In this document: piece by piece, positions 52,502 through 63,100 of the stretch | How positions within the stretch are numbered: position 1 is the first letter of the stretch | Layout: every line of letters starts with the position of its first letter | Program-made: the position numbers and the translations under genes | From: Bradyrhizobium guangdongense | Lineage (GTDB): Bacteria > Pseudomonadota > Alphaproteobacteria > Rhizobiales > Xanthobacteraceae | Direction of reading: 5' to 3' | NCBI RefSeq assembly: GCF_006483445.1 | Contig: NZ_PPPT01000071.1 | Coordinates: 1 to 64,000, forward strand | DNA: 64,000 nt | Notes under the pieces: generated by a model | Told to the model about the DNA's origin: nothing | Databases searched by the model: none | Seen by the model: only the letters and a program-made list of their open reading frames with translations

Positions 52502-54004
52502 CTAATCCTCGTTCGCCTTGAATCGCCCTAGGCCCTTCAACACGAAGGGTGCCAGCAGCGCGATCAACGCGACACCAAGCAGCGTCGCCGAGATTGGGCT
52601 CTGCACCAGTGCGATGGGATCGCCGAGGCTGATCGCGAGCGCGCGGCGCAACTGGCTCTCGGCGATCGGACCGAGGATCAGGCCAACCACGACGGGCGCG
52701 ATCGGAAAATCGAACCGGCGCATCAGAAAGCCGAGCACGCCAAAACCGGCCAGCATCGACAATTCGACCACCGACGGCTTTGCGGCAATCGTGCCCATGG
52801 TCGCGAAGACGAGGATGCCGGCGTAGAGCCAGGGCTGCGGGATTGCGAGCAGCCGGACCCACAGACCGACCAGCGGCAGATTGAGCACGAGCAGCATGCA
52901 ATTGGCGATGAAGAGACTGGCGATCAGGCCCCACACCAGGTCGGGCCGCTCGGCAAACAGCAGCGGACCGGGGTTGAGACCATATTGCTGGAAACCCGCC
53001 AGCATCATCGCGGCCGTCGCCGACGTCGGCAGACCAAGCGTCAAGAGCGGCACGAGCGTGCCAGCGGCGGAAGCGTTGTTGGCGGCTTCCGGTCCCGCCA
53101 CGCCTTCGATCGCGCCTTTACCGAACTCTTCCGGATGCTTGGTCAACCGCTTTTCGGTCGAATAGGACAGGAAGGTCGGGATCTCCGCGCCACCCGCAGG
53201 CAGTGCGCCGATCGGGAAGCCGAACATGGTGCCGCGCAGCCACGGCTTCCACGACCGCTTCCAGTCTTCCTTTGTCATCCACAGCGAGCCGCGCACCGGC
53301 TCGAGCTTTTCCTCGGTGTGGTGACGACGCGATGCGACGAAGAGCGCCTCGCCCACCGCGAACAGACCGACGGCAAGAGTCGTCACCTCGACGCCGTCGA
53401 GCAGCTCAGGAACGCCGAACGCAAGGCGCGCCTGACCCGTCAGCTTGTCGATGCCGATCAGGCCAAGCGTCAGCCCGATGAACAAGCTGGTCAGACCGCG
53501 GATCGGCGAATCTCCAAAGGTCGCCGACACCGTGACGAAGGCGACGCACATCAGCGCGAAATAATCCTCGGGGCCGAAGCGCACGGCGAAATCGACCAGC
53601 CATGGCGCGAGGAACGCGAGCCCGATGGTGGCGATGGTACCGGCGACGAAGGAGCCGATCGCCGACGTCGCGAGCGCCGGCCCGCCACGACCGGCTTTGG
53701 CCATCTTGTTGCCTTCGAGCGCGGTCGCCATCGATGCGCTCTCGCCGGGCGTATTGATCAGGATCGCCGTGGTGGAGCCGCCATACATGCCGCCATAATA
53801 GATGCCGGCAAACATGATCAGCGAACCGCCGGGATCGAGCTTGTAGGTGACCGGCAGCAACAGCGCGACCGTCAAAGCCGGTCCGATGCCGGGCAACACG
53901 CCGACGGCCGTGCCGAGGAACACGCCGATCAGCGCATACAACAGATTCATCGGCTGAACGGCGACAGCCATGCCATGCGCCAGGGCGGCAAACGTGTCCA
54001 TCAC
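52502..54004 (-). CDS. tctA: Tripartite tricarboxylate transporter, large permease TctA
   Basis: 500 residues with about twelve membrane helices. The TctA family marks [20 protein letters not shown] and [22 protein letters not shown] are clear, and the second half has [16 protein letters not shown]. Overlaps tctB by 4 nt. Imports an organic acid bound by TctC; in this island oxalate, glyoxylate, glycolate or tartrate are possible. Confidence 0.93.
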   Translation of the reverse strand: MMDTFAALAHGMAVAVQPMNLLYALIGVFLGTAVGVLPGIGPALTVALLLPVTYKLDPGGSLIMFAGIYYGGMYGGSTTAILINTPGESASMATALEGNKMAKAGRGGPALATSAIGSFVAGTIATIGLAFLAPWLVDFAVRFGPEDYFALMCVAFVTVSATFGDSPIRGLTSLFIGLTLGLIGIDKLTGQARLAFGVPELLDGVEVTTLAVGLFAVGEALFVASRRHHTEEKLEPVRGSLWMTKEDWKRSWKPWLRGTMFGFPIGALPAGGAEIPTFLSYSTEKRLTKHPEEFGKGAIEGVAGPEAANNASAAGTLVPLLTLGLPTSATAAMMLAGFQQYGLNPGPLLFAERPDLVWGLIASLFIANCMLLVLNLPLVGLWVRLLAIPQPWLYAGILVFATMGTIAAKPSVVELSMLAGFGVLGFLMRRFDFPIAPVVVGLILGPIAESQLRRALAISLGDPIALVQSPISATLLGVALIALLAPFVLKGLGRFKANED

Positions 54005-54486
54005 AGCAGTCGCTCCAGGGGGCCGGCAGGCAGGCTCAGCGTCAACAGCCGATCGAACGCGAGATAGATGAGGGTCGACATCACGATGGCGATGATGCTG
54101 TCGACGAGGATGGCACGGCGCCCGAAGGCAGCCGACGTCGTGACGAACAGCGCCGACGTCGCCAGGATGAACCCGCCGCCAAAGCCGATGATCGCGATCA
54201 GCAGCGCAAGGCCAACGAGGATCAAGACCACGGGCACGGGATCGGCGCTCTCACGCGCCGGCAGGTTTCCGCGCAGCGCGTCGATGAAATTGCCGATCGC
54301 GAGCAATGCGAGGCCGCAGGCGATCACGACCGGCATCGCCTCCGGTCCCATTCCGTACATCGCGGTGGATTGCAGGCCCCGCGCGTCCCAGACCAGCACC
54401 GCGGCAAGCACCGCAAGCAATGCCGCGATGACGATGCCGGCGCGATCGACGCGTCGCTGCGGCTGGACGGGATCGCCTGAGGTCAT
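54001..54486 (-). CDS. tctB: Tripartite tricarboxylate transporter, small permease TctB
   Basis: 161 residues with four membrane helices (about residues 18-37, 50-66, 85-110, 120-150), the size and pattern of TctB. ATGA overlaps join it to both tctC and tctA. Confidence 0.88.
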   Translation of the reverse strand: MTSGDPVQPQRRVDRAGIVIAALLAVLAAVLVWDARGLQSTAMYGMGPEAMPVVIACGLALLAIGNFIDALRGNLPARESADPVPVVLILVGLALLIAIIGFGGGFILATSALFVTTSAAFGRRAILVDSIIAIVMSTLIYLAFDRLLTLSLPAGPLERLL

Positions 54487-55451
54487 GACTTGACCAGGCC
54501 GACGGATTTCAGCACGTCGGTGACGCGCACCGTTTCCTTCTTCAGGAAGTCGGCGAAAGCGTCGCCGCCGAGATAGGCATCCTCCCAGCCTTTCTGCTTG
54601 AGGATCTCCTTCCAGGCGTCCGACTTCACCATCTTCTCGACGGCATCGCTCAGTGTCTTGCGCTGCTCCGGCGTGATGCCGGGAGGCGCGACCACCGACC
54701 GCCAGTTCGCGATCACGAGATCGATACCCTGCTCCTTGAAGGTCGGGATATCGATCCCTGCGATGCGCTTCTCCGAGGTCACGCCGATCGCACGCAGCTT
54801 ACCGGACTTGATCTGCCCATCATATTCGCTCAGCCCCGAAATGCCCGCCGTAACCTTGCTGCCGAGAATCGCCGCCAGGGATTCGCCGCCGCCGGAGAAC
54901 GGGATGTAGTTGATCTTCTTCGCGTCGGCGCCGACGGCGCCGGCGAACAATGCCGCCATCACATGATCGACGCCGCCGGCCGAACCGCCGGCGAAGGTCA
55001 CCTTGGCGATATCGGCCTTCACGGCGGCCGCGAGATCCTGCGCAGACTTGATCGGCGAATTCGCCGGCACCACGATCACCTGGATTTCCTCGGTGAGGCG
55101 CGCGATCGGCGTCACCTGTTCGAGTGTCACCGGCGACTTGTTCATGGCGAGCGCGCCCACCATGACGAAGCCGTTGACCATCATCTGGTTGCCATCGCCC
55201 TTGGCGCCATTAACGAACTGCGCGATGCCGACGCTGCCGCCTGCGCCGGGAACGTTGGTGACCTGCACACTGCGGGCGACGCCGGAAGCCACCAACGCCT
55301 GCTGCATCGAGCGCGCGGTCTGGTCCCAGCCACCACCCGGTGCCGCCGGCGCCATCAGCTTGAGCTCGAGCTGCTGGCCCAAGGACGGCGTGGCCGCCGC
55401 GAGGGTCAGCGCGACGGCAGCGCCGACAAGGCGCGCGGGAAATCGAAACAT
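54483..55451 (-). CDS. tctC: Tripartite tricarboxylate transporter substrate-binding protein TctC
   Basis: 322 residues of the Bug family. A signal peptide ends near PSLGQQ (residue 26). Marks are LMAPAAPGGGWDQTARSMQQAL, VTNVPGAGGSVGIAQF, and AGGSAGGVDHVMAALF. The start of the transporter set; 111 nt after the IclR stop, in a gap with no clear terminator. Confidence 0.92.
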   Translation of the reverse strand: MFRFPARLVGAAVALTLAAATPSLGQQLELKLMAPAAPGGGWDQTARSMQQALVASGVARSVQVTNVPGAGGSVGIAQFVNGAKGDGNQMMVNGFVMVGALAMNKSPVTLEQVTPIARLTEEIQVIVVPANSPIKSAQDLAAAVKADIAKVTFAGGSAGGVDHVMAALFAGAVGADAKKINYIPFSGGGESLAAILGSKVTAGISGLSEYDGQIKSGKLRAIGVTSEKRIAGIDIPTFKEQGIDLVIANWRSVVAPPGITPEQRKTLSDAVEKMVKSDAWKEILKQKGWEDAYLGGDAFADFLKKETVRVTDVLKSVGLVKS

Positions 55452-55562
55452 CGGGGCGTTCTCCAGGCTTGTGCGGACGTGTCGATCAATTGCCGCATTG
55501 TGTCGTTTGGCCGCATATCAGCCAAAATGGCCGATGCTGTCCAGCGACATCCCGGGGGTTCC

Positions 55563-56408
55563 CTACGTGCCGGTGGCCGGCATGACCCCACCGAGCGCAA
55601 CCGTCAGTTCAGCGGCGACATCGCGAACGATCTGGCCGACTTCCGGCAGCCTGTCGTCGGTCAGGCGGCTGGTCATGCCGGAGACGGAAATAGCCGCAAG
55701 CGGCTCGGCACAGTCATTGTATACCACGGCGGCAATGCAGCGCAGGCCCATGCAGGCCTCTTCGTCATCAAGCGCGTAGCCCTGCTTGCGGATTTTTTCG
55801 AGCTCCTTGAACAGGTCGCTCGGCCGCACGATCGATTTCTCCGTCAAACGGAGCATGCCGTGATGGCGGATGACGGCGGCGACGTCCTCGTCGGAATAGG
55901 TCGCGAGCACCGCCTTGCCGACACCCGACGTCACCATGGCGACACGGCCACCGACCTGGGTGAGCGAGCGCATGATCTCGCGGCTTTCCATGCGGGTCAG
56001 CACGATGACGTATTCGTCGTCCACCACGGCAAGGTTGGCTGTTTCGCGGGTAAGATCACGCAGCTTGCGCAGATAGGGAATTGCCTGCGCGGAAAAATTG
56101 CGCCGCCGCGCAAAACTCGCGCCGACCGTAAAGCTGCGTACGCCGACATGCCATTTGGATTCGGCGCGGTCGAACTGCACGAAGCGGCGGCTTTCCAGCG
56201 TCGCCAGCAGGCGATGCACGGTCGAGGCCGACAGGCCGGTGCGGACGGCGAGATCGCTGAGGCGATAGCCCTCGTCGTCTTCGGCGAGAGTTTCGATGAT
56301 CAGGAGCGCGCGATCGACCGACTGCACACCGCCGTCGCGCGAATCGTGATCGGCATCCCCTTGCGATTTGGGTTCGAGAGGTTTGCGCCGGATCACGTCT
56401 CTCTTCAT
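55563..56408 (-). CDS. IclR-family transcriptional regulator
   Basis: 281 residues. Winged helix (about residues 28-90, LSDLAVRTGLSASTVHRLLATL) and IclR effector domain (about 100-270, with TSGVGKAVLATYSDEDVAAV and DEEACMGLRCIAAVVY). It sits between the acyl-CoA ligase gene and tctCBA on the same strand, and may control tct and gcl-hyi-glxR in response to glyoxylate or a related acid, as IclR-type AllR does in enteric bacteria. Confidence 0.88.
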   Translation of the reverse strand: MKRDVIRRKPLEPKSQGDADHDSRDGGVQSVDRALLIIETLAEDDEGYRLSDLAVRTGLSASTVHRLLATLESRRFVQFDRAESKWHVGVRSFTVGASFARRRNFSAQAIPYLRKLRDLTRETANLAVVDDEYVIVLTRMESREIMRSLTQVGGRVAMVTSGVGKAVLATYSDEDVAAVIRHHGMLRLTEKSIVRPSDLFKELEKIRKQGYALDDEEACMGLRCIAAVVYNDCAEPLAAISVSGMTSRLTDDRLPEVGQIVRDVAAELTVALGGVMPATGT

Positions 56409-56437
56409 CGCGACCTGACCGTCCTAGCTATCGTTAT

Positions 56438-56511
56438 TCTGGGGCGCGCGTAAGCGCGAACCAGGAATCTCGAGATTCCGGGTTCGATGCTTCGCATCGC
56501 CCCGGGATGAC
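56438..56511. repeat. REP-like double hairpin
   Basis: GGAATCTCGAGATTCC (56464-56479) is a perfect 16-bp palindrome and CGATGC-TTC-GCATCG (56485-56499) a perfect hairpin, flanked by CTGGGGCGCGC and CGCCCCGGGATGAC. It lies between the ligase stop and the IclR start and may reduce read-through. Confidence 0.7.
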
Positions 56512-56525
56512 AGGAGAGATAGAGC

Positions 56526-58655
56526 TCAGAGCAGCCCCGCCCCGCGCGCCCACTTGTACTTGGCGCCGAGCACTTCGACCGGAAGCTCCGTCGAGTAAGC
56601 GTAGGCCGGGATGCCGTTCTGGTAGAGATATTCGGCGGCTTCCTCGACCTCGACGTCGCCGGCGAGCGAGGCGACCATCGGCTTCACAAAGCCCTTGGCC
56701 CCCATCTCCTTCTTCACCTCGACCATATTGCGGGCGAACACCATCGGCGGGGTGACGATCGTGTGCCAGTAACCAAGGATCAGCGAGTGAATGCGATCGT
56801 CCGAGAGGCCGAGCTTCACCGTGTTGACGTAGGTTATCGGCGGCTCACCGCCGGTGATATCCACAGGATTTCCGGCCGCACCGAACGGCGGAATGAATTT
56901 TCTGAAGGCCGCATCGAGATCCGGCGGCATCGACATTAGCGACAGGCCGTTGTCGACGCAGCTATCCGACAGCAGCACGCCCGAACCGCCGGCACCGGTG
57001 ATGATCAGCACGTTCTCGCCCTTCGGCGTCGGCAGCACCGGCACGCCACGGGCGAATTCGAGCAGTTGCCGCAAGGAGCGCGCACGGATCACGCCGGACT
57101 GCTTGAACACATCCTCATAGATCCGGTCGTTGCCGGCGAGCGCGCCGGTGTGCGACGACGCCGCCTTTGCGCCGGCCGAAGTGCGGCCGGCCTTGAGCAC
57201 GACGACCGGCTTCTTCTTTGAGACGCGCTTGGCAGCTTCCGCAAAGGCGCGGCCGTCCTTGAGGTCTTCACAGTGCTGCGCGATGAGATTCGTGTTGGGA
57301 TCCTGCTCGAAGAAAGCGAGCAAATCGTCCTCGTCGATGTCGGATTTGTTGCCGAGGCCCACGATCGCCGAGACGCCCATCTTGGCCGAACGCGAGAAGC
57401 CGATGATGGCCATGCCGATGCCGCCCGACTGCGACGACAGCGCCGCGTGGCCCTTGACGTCGTAGGCGGTGCAGAAGGTCGCGCAGAGATTCGCCCACGT
57501 ATAATAGAAGCCGTAGATGTTCGGCCCCATCAGGCGGATATCGTACTTCTTGCCGACCTCGACGATCTCTGCCTGGAGCTCAGGCGCGCCGGCTTCCGCG
57601 AAACCCGACGGGATCAGCACCGCACCCGGGATCTTCTTCTCACCGCACTCGGTGAGCGCCGCGGCCACGAACTTAGCGGGGATCGCGAACACAGCCGTGT
57701 CGATCACGCCCGGCACGTCCTTGACGCTCTTGTAGGCCTTGTAACCGAGGATCTCGGCGGCTTTCGGATGGATCGGATAGATCTCGCCCTTGTAGCCGCC
57801 GTTGATGAGGTTCTTCATCACGGAGTTGCCGATCTTGCCGTCCTCGGCGGAGGCACCGACCACGGCAACCGCCTTCGGCTGCATGATGCGCTTCATGGCC
57901 GCGACGATCTCTTCAGTCGGACGCGGCTTCGGCTTAGGCTGGTAGGCGAAGTCGACGACGATACGCACGTCGGCGGCGATCGCGTCCTTCGGGGTCGCAA
58001 AGACCGGGTTGAGGTCGAGCTCGATGATCTCGGGGAAATCCGTGACGAGCTGCGACACCTTGACGATGACATCGGAAAGCGCCGTTCGGTTCACCGGCTC
58101 GCCGCCGCGAACACCTTTGAGAATCTCGTGCGCCTGAATGCCGTCGAGCATCGAGAGCGCGTCTTCCTTGGTCGCGGGTGCGAGACGGAAGGTGATGTCC
58201 TTGAGAACTTCGACCAGCACGCCGCCGAGGCCGAAGGCAACGAGCTTGCCGAACGAGCCGTCGGTGATGGAGCCGACGATGACCTCGGTGCCGCCGGCCA
58301 GCATCTGCTGCACCTGGATGCCCTCGATCTTGGCGTCGGCCTTGTACTTCTTGGCGTTGCTGAGAATGGTCTCGTAGGCCTTCTCGGCGTCCTGCGCTGT
58401 TCTGACGCCGACGATGACGCCGCCGGCTTCGGTCTTGTGGAGAATGTCCGGCGAGACGATCTTCATCACGACCGGGAAACCCATCGAGGAGGCCATCTTG
58501 CCGGCCTCGCCGGCCGACTTCGCAACGCCCTCCTTCGGCACCGGAATGCCATAGGCATCGCAGACGACCTTGCCTTCGGGCGCCGTCAGGCTCGTGCGAT
58601 TGTCCGCCTTGACCTGGTCAAGAACCTTGCGGACGACATCTTTGGAATTGGACAT
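56526..58655 (-). CDS. ADP-forming acyl-CoA ligase (fused beta-alpha)
   Basis: 709 residues; forms an acyl-CoA from acid, CoA and ATP, releasing ADP. Here the ATP-grasp domain comes first (about 1-235, GFPVVMKIVSPDILHKTEAG, GLGGVLVEVLKDITFRLAP), followed by the CoA-binding and ligase domains (VAVVGASAEDGKIGNSVM, SSQSGGIGMAIIGF). The SSHTGALAGND segment carries the His that is phosphorylated in the family. AAGGAGGAA precedes the ATG. Divergent from gntR-oxc-frc with shared operators, so oxalate or formate activation is a likely role; the exact acid is not readable. Confidence 0.87.
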   Translation of the reverse strand: MSNSKDVVRKVLDQVKADNRTSLTAPEGKVVCDAYGIPVPKEGVAKSAGEAGKMASSMGFPVVMKIVSPDILHKTEAGGVIVGVRTAQDAEKAYETILSNAKKYKADAKIEGIQVQQMLAGGTEVIVGSITDGSFGKLVAFGLGGVLVEVLKDITFRLAPATKEDALSMLDGIQAHEILKGVRGGEPVNRTALSDVIVKVSQLVTDFPEIIELDLNPVFATPKDAIAADVRIVVDFAYQPKPKPRPTEEIVAAMKRIMQPKAVAVVGASAEDGKIGNSVMKNLINGGYKGEIYPIHPKAAEILGYKAYKSVKDVPGVIDTAVFAIPAKFVAAALTECGEKKIPGAVLIPSGFAEAGAPELQAEIVEVGKKYDIRLMGPNIYGFYYTWANLCATFCTAYDVKGHAALSSQSGGIGMAIIGFSRSAKMGVSAIVGLGNKSDIDEDDLLAFFEQDPNTNLIAQHCEDLKDGRAFAEAAKRVSKKKPVVVLKAGRTSAGAKAASSHTGALAGNDRIYEDVFKQSGVIRARSLRQLLEFARGVPVLPTPKGENVLIITGAGGSGVLLSDSCVDNGLSLMSMPPDLDAAFRKFIPPFGAAGNPVDITGGEPPITYVNTVKLGLSDDRIHSLILGYWHTIVTPPMVFARNMVEVKKEMGAKGFVKPMVASLAGDVEVEEAAEYLYQNGIPAYAYSTELPVEVLGAKYKWARGAGLL

Positions 58656-58809
58656 ATGGCTTCCTCCTTGACCTCAAATTCTTGCTTTGCAGGGCGCGCG
58701 TTGGGCTGCCCGTGACGCCTGCCATTCGCCGCGCCCTGTTCCCTCGGGCGGAACGGAGTGGCAGTTTGCCAACTCTCTTCCACCGGCCTGGATCAAAAAT
58801 GGCTGGCGA

Positions 58810-58826
58810 TGGCATTTGGTATGCCA
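58810..58826. promoter_or_regulatory. GntR-type operator, copy 1
   Basis: TGGCAT-TTGGT-ATGCCA, exact 6-bp arms with a 5-nt centre; identical in form to the copy at 58891. It lies 155 nt before the ligase start and 139 nt before the GntR start. Confidence 0.65.
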
Positions 58827-58890
58827 GAAGCCAACTTGTCAAGCCGCCGCAATGAGGGTAACGCCGCAAAAAATAGGCAGCTTGACATTC

Positions 58891-58907
58891 TGGCATGTGG
58901 TATGCCA
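58891..58907. promoter_or_regulatory. GntR-type operator, copy 2
   Basis: TGGCAT-GTGGT-ATGCCA, start 81 bp after copy 1 and 58 nt before the GntR start codon. The centre differs in one base from copy 1. The TGGTATGCCA core is typical of operators of FCD-type GntR regulators. Confidence 0.65.
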
Positions 58908-58964
58908 AAAACATTTCGGTAAATATTCCTGTAAAAGACGACTCCTTCACAGAGGAGAATCGTC

Positions 58965-59696
58965 GTGTCCCTACGGAAACAGACCAAGGCACCGTCCCCC
59001 ATGGCCGAGGCAGACATCGCAATCGTCCGCATTGCCCCGGAGAGCAGCTTCAAGAACAAGGCGTATGACGCCTTGAAGGAAGCGATCCTCAAGATGGACA
59101 TCTATTCGACGCCCGAGCCGGTGATGCTCGACGAGCGCGCCCTCTCCGAACGCCTTGGTGTCAGCCGCACCCCGATCCGCGAAGCGATCGCCATGCTCGA
59201 GCAGGACGGTTTTGTGAAGACCGTGCCGCGCCGTGGCATCATGGTGGTGCGCCGGACCAAGAGCGAGATCGTCGACATGATCCGCGCCTGGGCGGCGCTG
59301 GAGAGCATGGCGGCGCGCCTCATCACCACGACGGCGCGCAAGAAGGACATCACGGCGCTGCGCGACTACTTCAAGGATTTTGGCAAGGATCGCCTGCCCG
59401 AAGATCACGTCGAGGAATACTCCAAGGCCAACATCGCCTTCCACCAGGCGCTGATCTCGCTGTCGGAATCGCCTGTTCTGGTCGATCTCACCAACGACCT
59501 CCTGCTGCACGTGCGGGGCTACCGGCAACTGACGATCGGACGCAAGGATCGCACCGCGACCTCGCTGCCCGAGCATCTCGGCATGATCGAAGCGCTGGAA
59601 GCCCGCGACACCGAGCTCGCCGAAAAGCGCGCGCGCGATCACACGCTGGGCCTTGCCGCCTATGTCGAGGCGCACGGCCAGGAACTTTTCGGTTAG
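58965..59696 (+). CDS. GntR-family (FCD) transcriptional regulator
   Basis: 243 residues, GTG start with AGAGGAG 8 nt upstream. Winged helix (about 28-95, [22 protein letters not shown]) and FCD ligand domain (about 105-230, with [19 protein letters not shown] and [14 protein letters not shown]). First gene before oxc and frc, divergent from the ligase gene, with two strong palindromes in the shared promoter. Likely senses oxalate, oxalyl-CoA or formyl-CoA. Confidence 0.9.
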   Translation: MSLRKQTKAPSPMAEADIAIVRIAPESSFKNKAYDALKEAILKMDIYSTPEPVMLDERALSERLGVSRTPIREAIAMLEQDGFVKTVPRRGIMVVRRTKSEIVDMIRAWAALESMAARLITTTARKKDITALRDYFKDFGKDRLPEDHVEEYSKANIAFHQALISLSESPVLVDLTNDLLLHVRGYRQLTIGRKDRTATSLPEHLGMIEALEARDTELAEKRARDHTLGLAAYVEAHGQELFG

Positions 59697-59710
59697 CAAC
59701 TTCACCAGAA

Positions 59711-59726
59711 GGACGAGCACTCGTCC
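59711..59726 (+). repeat. Short perfect hairpin between gntR and oxc
   Basis: GGACGAG-CA-CTCGTCC, 7-bp stem, 2-nt loop, 14 nt after the gntR stop and 31 nt before the oxc start. It has no T-tract and might tune the ratio of regulator to enzyme. Confidence 0.4.
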
Positions 59727-59757
59727 CAACGACCTTGAGATCAGGGAGACAAGGCCC

Positions 59758-61491
59758 ATGCTGAATACCGCGACCAAGTCCGAAGCACCGGGCTCCGAGC
59801 AGGAACTGACGGATGGTTTTCATCTCGTCATCGACGCGCTCAAACTGAACGGCATCAACACCATCTATAATGTGCCGGGCATCCCGATCACGGATTTGGG
59901 TCGTATGGCGCAGGCCGCCGGCATTCGCGTGATCTCCTTCCGCCACGAGCAGAACGCCGGTTATGCTGCGGGCATCGCCGGCTACCTCACCAAGAAGCCC
60001 GGGGTCTGCCTCACCGTGTCGGCGCCCGGCTTCCTCAACGGCCTCACCGCGCTCGCGCACGCCACCACCAACTGCTATCCGATGATCCTGATCTCGGGCT
60101 CCTCGGAGCGCGAGATCGTCGACCTGCAGCAGGGCGACTATGAAGAGATGGATCAGCTCGCGATCGCAAAACCGCTGTGCAAGGCTGCCTATCGCGTGCT
60201 GCACGCCCAGGACATCGGCATCGGCTTTGCGCGCGCGATCCGCGCCGCGGTGTCGGGCCGTCCCGGCGGTGTCTATCTCGACCTGCCGGCAAAGCTGTTC
60301 GGCCAGGTGATGAATGCCGACGCCGGCCAGAAGTCGCTCGTCAAGGTGATCGATGCCGCGCCCGCGCAGATCCCCTCGCCCGCTTCGGTGAAGCGCGCGC
60401 TCGACGTGCTCAAGAGCGCGAAGCGTCCCCTCATCATCCTCGGCAAGGGCGCGGCCTACGCGCAGGCCGATGAAGAGATCAAGACGTTTGTGGAAAAGAG
60501 CGGCGTACCCTTCCTGCCCATGAGCATGGCCAAGGGCCTGCTCGCCGACACGCATCCGCAATGCGCCGGTGCGGCCCGCTCCACGGTGCTGAAGGAATCC
60601 GACGTCGTCATGCTGATCGGCGCGCGGCTCAACTGGCTGCTCTCGCATGGCAAGGGCAAGACCTGGGGTGAAGCGCCGAAGAAGTTCATCCAGGTCGACA
60701 TCGAGCCGAAGGAAATGGATTCCAACATCGAGATCGTCGCCCCCGTGGTCGGCGACATCGGCTCCGTCGTCTCCGCATTCAACCAGGCGATGGGTTCCAC
60801 CTGGACTGCGCCGCCGTCCGACTGGACCAAGGCTGTCTCGTCGAAGCGCGAAGAGAACGTCGCCAAGATGGCGCCGAAGCTGATGAACAACAAGTCGCCG
60901 ATGGACTATCACGGCGCGCTCGGCGTGCTCAAGACCATCATCAAGGACCGTCCCGACGCGATCCTCGTCAACGAGGGCGCCAACACGCTCGACCTCGCCC
61001 GCGGCGTCATCGACATGTACAAGCCGCGCAAGCGTCTCGACGTCGGCACCTGGGGCGTGATGGGCATCGGTATGGGCCAGGCGATTGCCGCGGCCCTCGA
61101 GACCGGCCACCCCGTGCTCGCGGTCGAAGGCGACAGCGCATTCGGCTTCTCCGGCATGGAGGTCGAAACCATCTGCCGCTACAACCTTCCGATCTGCGTC
61201 GTGATCTTCAACAATGACGGCATCTATCGCGGCACCGACGTCAACAACCTCAACGCCGACCCCGCGACCACCGTGTTCGTCAAGGGCGCGCGCTACGACA
61301 AGATGATGGAAGCTTTTGGCGGCGTCGGCGTGAATGCGACCTCGCCCGACGAGCTGAAGCGCGCCGTCAACGAAGCCATGGATTCGCGCCGACCGACGCT
61401 CATCAACGCGGTGATCGACCCGGCGGCGGGCTCGGAGAGCGGCCGTATCGGCAATCTCAATCCGCAGAGCGTTTTGCAGAAGAAGAAGTAA
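59758..61491 (+). CDS. oxc: Oxalyl-CoA decarboxylase
   Basis: 577 residues from the ATG at 59758 ([16 protein letters not shown] at 13-19 nt before it), close to the 568 of the Oxalobacter enzyme. TPP enzyme with catalytic Glu in [14 protein letters not shown], the segment [20 protein letters not shown], and the TPP motif [15 protein letters not shown] to [12 protein letters not shown]. Converts oxalyl-CoA to formyl-CoA and CO2. Followed by frc, its usual partner. Confidence 0.95.
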   Translation: MLNTATKSEAPGSEQELTDGFHLVIDALKLNGINTIYNVPGIPITDLGRMAQAAGIRVISFRHEQNAGYAAGIAGYLTKKPGVCLTVSAPGFLNGLTALAHATTNCYPMILISGSSEREIVDLQQGDYEEMDQLAIAKPLCKAAYRVLHAQDIGIGFARAIRAAVSGRPGGVYLDLPAKLFGQVMNADAGQKSLVKVIDAAPAQIPSPASVKRALDVLKSAKRPLIILGKGAAYAQADEEIKTFVEKSGVPFLPMSMAKGLLADTHPQCAGAARSTVLKESDVVMLIGARLNWLLSHGKGKTWGEAPKKFIQVDIEPKEMDSNIEIVAPVVGDIGSVVSAFNQAMGSTWTAPPSDWTKAVSSKREENVAKMAPKLMNNKSPMDYHGALGVLKTIIKDRPDAILVNEGANTLDLARGVIDMYKPRKRLDVGTWGVMGIGMGQAIAAALETGHPVLAVEGDSAFGFSGMEVETICRYNLPICVVIFNNDGIYRGTDVNNLNADPATTVFVKGARYDKMMEAFGGVGVNATSPDELKRAVNEAMDSRRPTLINAVIDPAAGSESGRIGNLNPQSVLQKKK

Positions 61492-61564
61492 GCACTCCCC
61501 TTCAACCCATTATTCCCTGCGGTGAGCAGGGCAGACAGATCAGATAGAGTACGGAGCAGATACG

Positions 61565-62842
61565 ATGACAAAGGCGCTCACGGGCGTTCGCATTCTCGAC
61601 TTCACCCACGTCCAGTCGGGCCCGACCTGCACGCAGTTGCTGGCATGGTTCGGCGCCGACGTGATCAAGGTGGAGCGTCCGGGTGTCGGCGACATCACCC
61701 GCGGCCAGTTGCAGGACATCCCGAACGTGGACAGCCTGTATTTCACCATGCTCAACCACAACAAGCGCTCGATCACGCTGGACACCAAGAACCCCAAGGG
61801 CAAGGAAGTCCTCACCGAGCTGATCAAGAAGTGCGACGTGCTGGTCGAAAACTTCGGCCCCGGCGTGCTCGACCGCATGGGTTTCCCCTGGGAGAAGATC
61901 CACGCCATCAACCCGAAGATGATCGTCGCCTCGATCAAGGGCTTTGGCCCCGGACCGTACGAAGACTGCAAGGTCTATGAGAACGTCGCGCAGTGCACCG
62001 GCGGCGCTGCCTCCACCACCGGCTTCCGCGACGGCCTGCCGCTCGTCACCGGCGCGCAGATCGGCGATTCCGGCACCGGCCTGCATCTGGCGCTCGGTAT
62101 CGTTACCGCGCTCTATCAGCGCACCCATTCCGGCAAGGGCCAGCGCGTCACGGCTGCGATGCAGGACGGCGTGCTCAACCTCGCCCGCGTCAAGCTGCGC
62201 GACCAGCAGCGCCTCGCCCATGGTCCGCTCAAGGAATACAGCCAGTTCGGCGAGGGCATTCCGTTCGGCGATGCCGTGCCGCGCGCGGGCAACGATTCCG
62301 GTGGTGGCCAGCCCGGCCGCATCTTGAAGTGCAAGGGCTGGGAGACCGATCCCAACGCCTACATCTACTTCATCACCCAGGCCCCGGTCTGGGAGAAGAT
62401 CTGCGACGTGATCGGCGAGCCGACCTGGAAGACCGATCCGAACTACGCCAAGCCCGCGGCCCGTCTGCCGCGCCTGAACGAGATCTTTGGCCGCATCGAA
62501 CAGTGGACGATGACCAAGACCAAGTTCGAGGCGATGGAAATCCTCAACAAGGACGACATCCCCTGCGGTCCGATCCTGTCGATGAAGGAGATCGCCGAAG
62601 ACCAGTCGCTGCGCGCCACCGGCACCGTGGTCGAGGTCGATCACCCGACCCGCGGCAAGTACATCTCGGTCGGTAACCCGATCAAGCTGTCGGACTCCGC
62701 CAGCGAAGTCACCCGCTCGCCACTACTGGGCGAGCACACCGACGAGATTTTGCGCTCGGTGCTCGGCTTCAGCGATCACCAGGTCGCCGAAATCCACGAC
62801 TCCGGCGCCCTCGATCCGCCGCGCAAGCAGGCCGCCGAGTAA
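61565..62842 (+). CDS. frc: Formyl-CoA transferase (formyl-CoA:oxalate CoA-transferase)
   Basis: 425 residues (Oxalobacter Frc has 428). CaiB/BaiF-type class III transferase; starts [20 protein letters not shown], has catalytic Asp in [15 protein letters not shown] (about 169) and the mobile Gly loop NDSGGGQPG (about 257-262). Exchanges CoA between formate and oxalate, supplying oxalyl-CoA to Oxc. 73 nt after oxc; a rho-independent terminator follows. Confidence 0.95.
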   Translation: MTKALTGVRILDFTHVQSGPTCTQLLAWFGADVIKVERPGVGDITRGQLQDIPNVDSLYFTMLNHNKRSITLDTKNPKGKEVLTELIKKCDVLVENFGPGVLDRMGFPWEKIHAINPKMIVASIKGFGPGPYEDCKVYENVAQCTGGAASTTGFRDGLPLVTGAQIGDSGTGLHLALGIVTALYQRTHSGKGQRVTAAMQDGVLNLARVKLRDQQRLAHGPLKEYSQFGEGIPFGDAVPRAGNDSGGGQPGRILKCKGWETDPNAYIYFITQAPVWEKICDVIGEPTWKTDPNYAKPAARLPRLNEIFGRIEQWTMTKTKFEAMEILNKDDIPCGPILSMKEIAEDQSLRATGTVVEVDHPTRGKYISVGNPIKLSDSASEVTRSPLLGEHTDEILRSVLGFSDHQVAEIHDSGALDPPRKQAAE

Positions 62843-62865
62843 GCGACTGCATCAAAACGACCAAA

Positions 62866-62893
62866 GGGCCGCCGGTTTCGGCGGCCTTTTTTG
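62866..62893 (+). terminator. Rho-independent terminator after frc
   Basis: Stem GGCCGCC (62867-62873) and GGCGGCC (62880-62886), 6-nt loop, followed by TTTTTT. It lies 24 nt past the frc stop and ends the gntR-oxc-frc transcript. Confidence 0.9.
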
Positions 62894-62935
62894 TTTGGGG
62901 TGACGCGATCGGGGGCTCCAAAAAAAGAACGTGAA

Positions 62936-63042
62936 AAACAACCCCATGCACAGTAGAAAAGGGCGCCGGAAAAGAAATTGCTGATTTTACGAAATTCTAC
63001 TTGACCCGTCGGGCAAATCAGTGGTAAAAGTACATCATCGCA
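62936..63042 (-). repeat. Dispersed intergenic element, copy B (inverted)
   Basis: 107 bp that, read on the minus strand, shows TGCGATGATG, TTTGCCCGACGGGTC and TGTGCATGGGGTTGTTT in the same order and spacing as 44869-44974. Only the ends and one internal block are conserved. It starts 43 nt after the frc terminator. Confidence 0.75.
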
Positions 63043-63100
63043 GAGTTCGTCTTTCGATATCCGCTGTCGCCACCGGCAGACACCCGGCTCCCCGGTTCAC

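Larger units (their letters stand above)
58656..58964. promoter_or_regulatory. Divergent promoter of the oxalate island
   Basis: 309 nt between the ligase gene (minus) and the GntR gene (plus). It holds the two TGGCAT-N5-ATGCCA palindromes listed separately, an AT-rich stretch at 58905-58935 that may hold the plus-strand promoter, and ribosome sites for both genes. No small gene is evident. Confidence 0.6.

Noticed and set aside
59488-61110. A 540-codon minus-strand frame opposite oxc
   Set aside because: Shadow of the oxc codon pattern; no family features.
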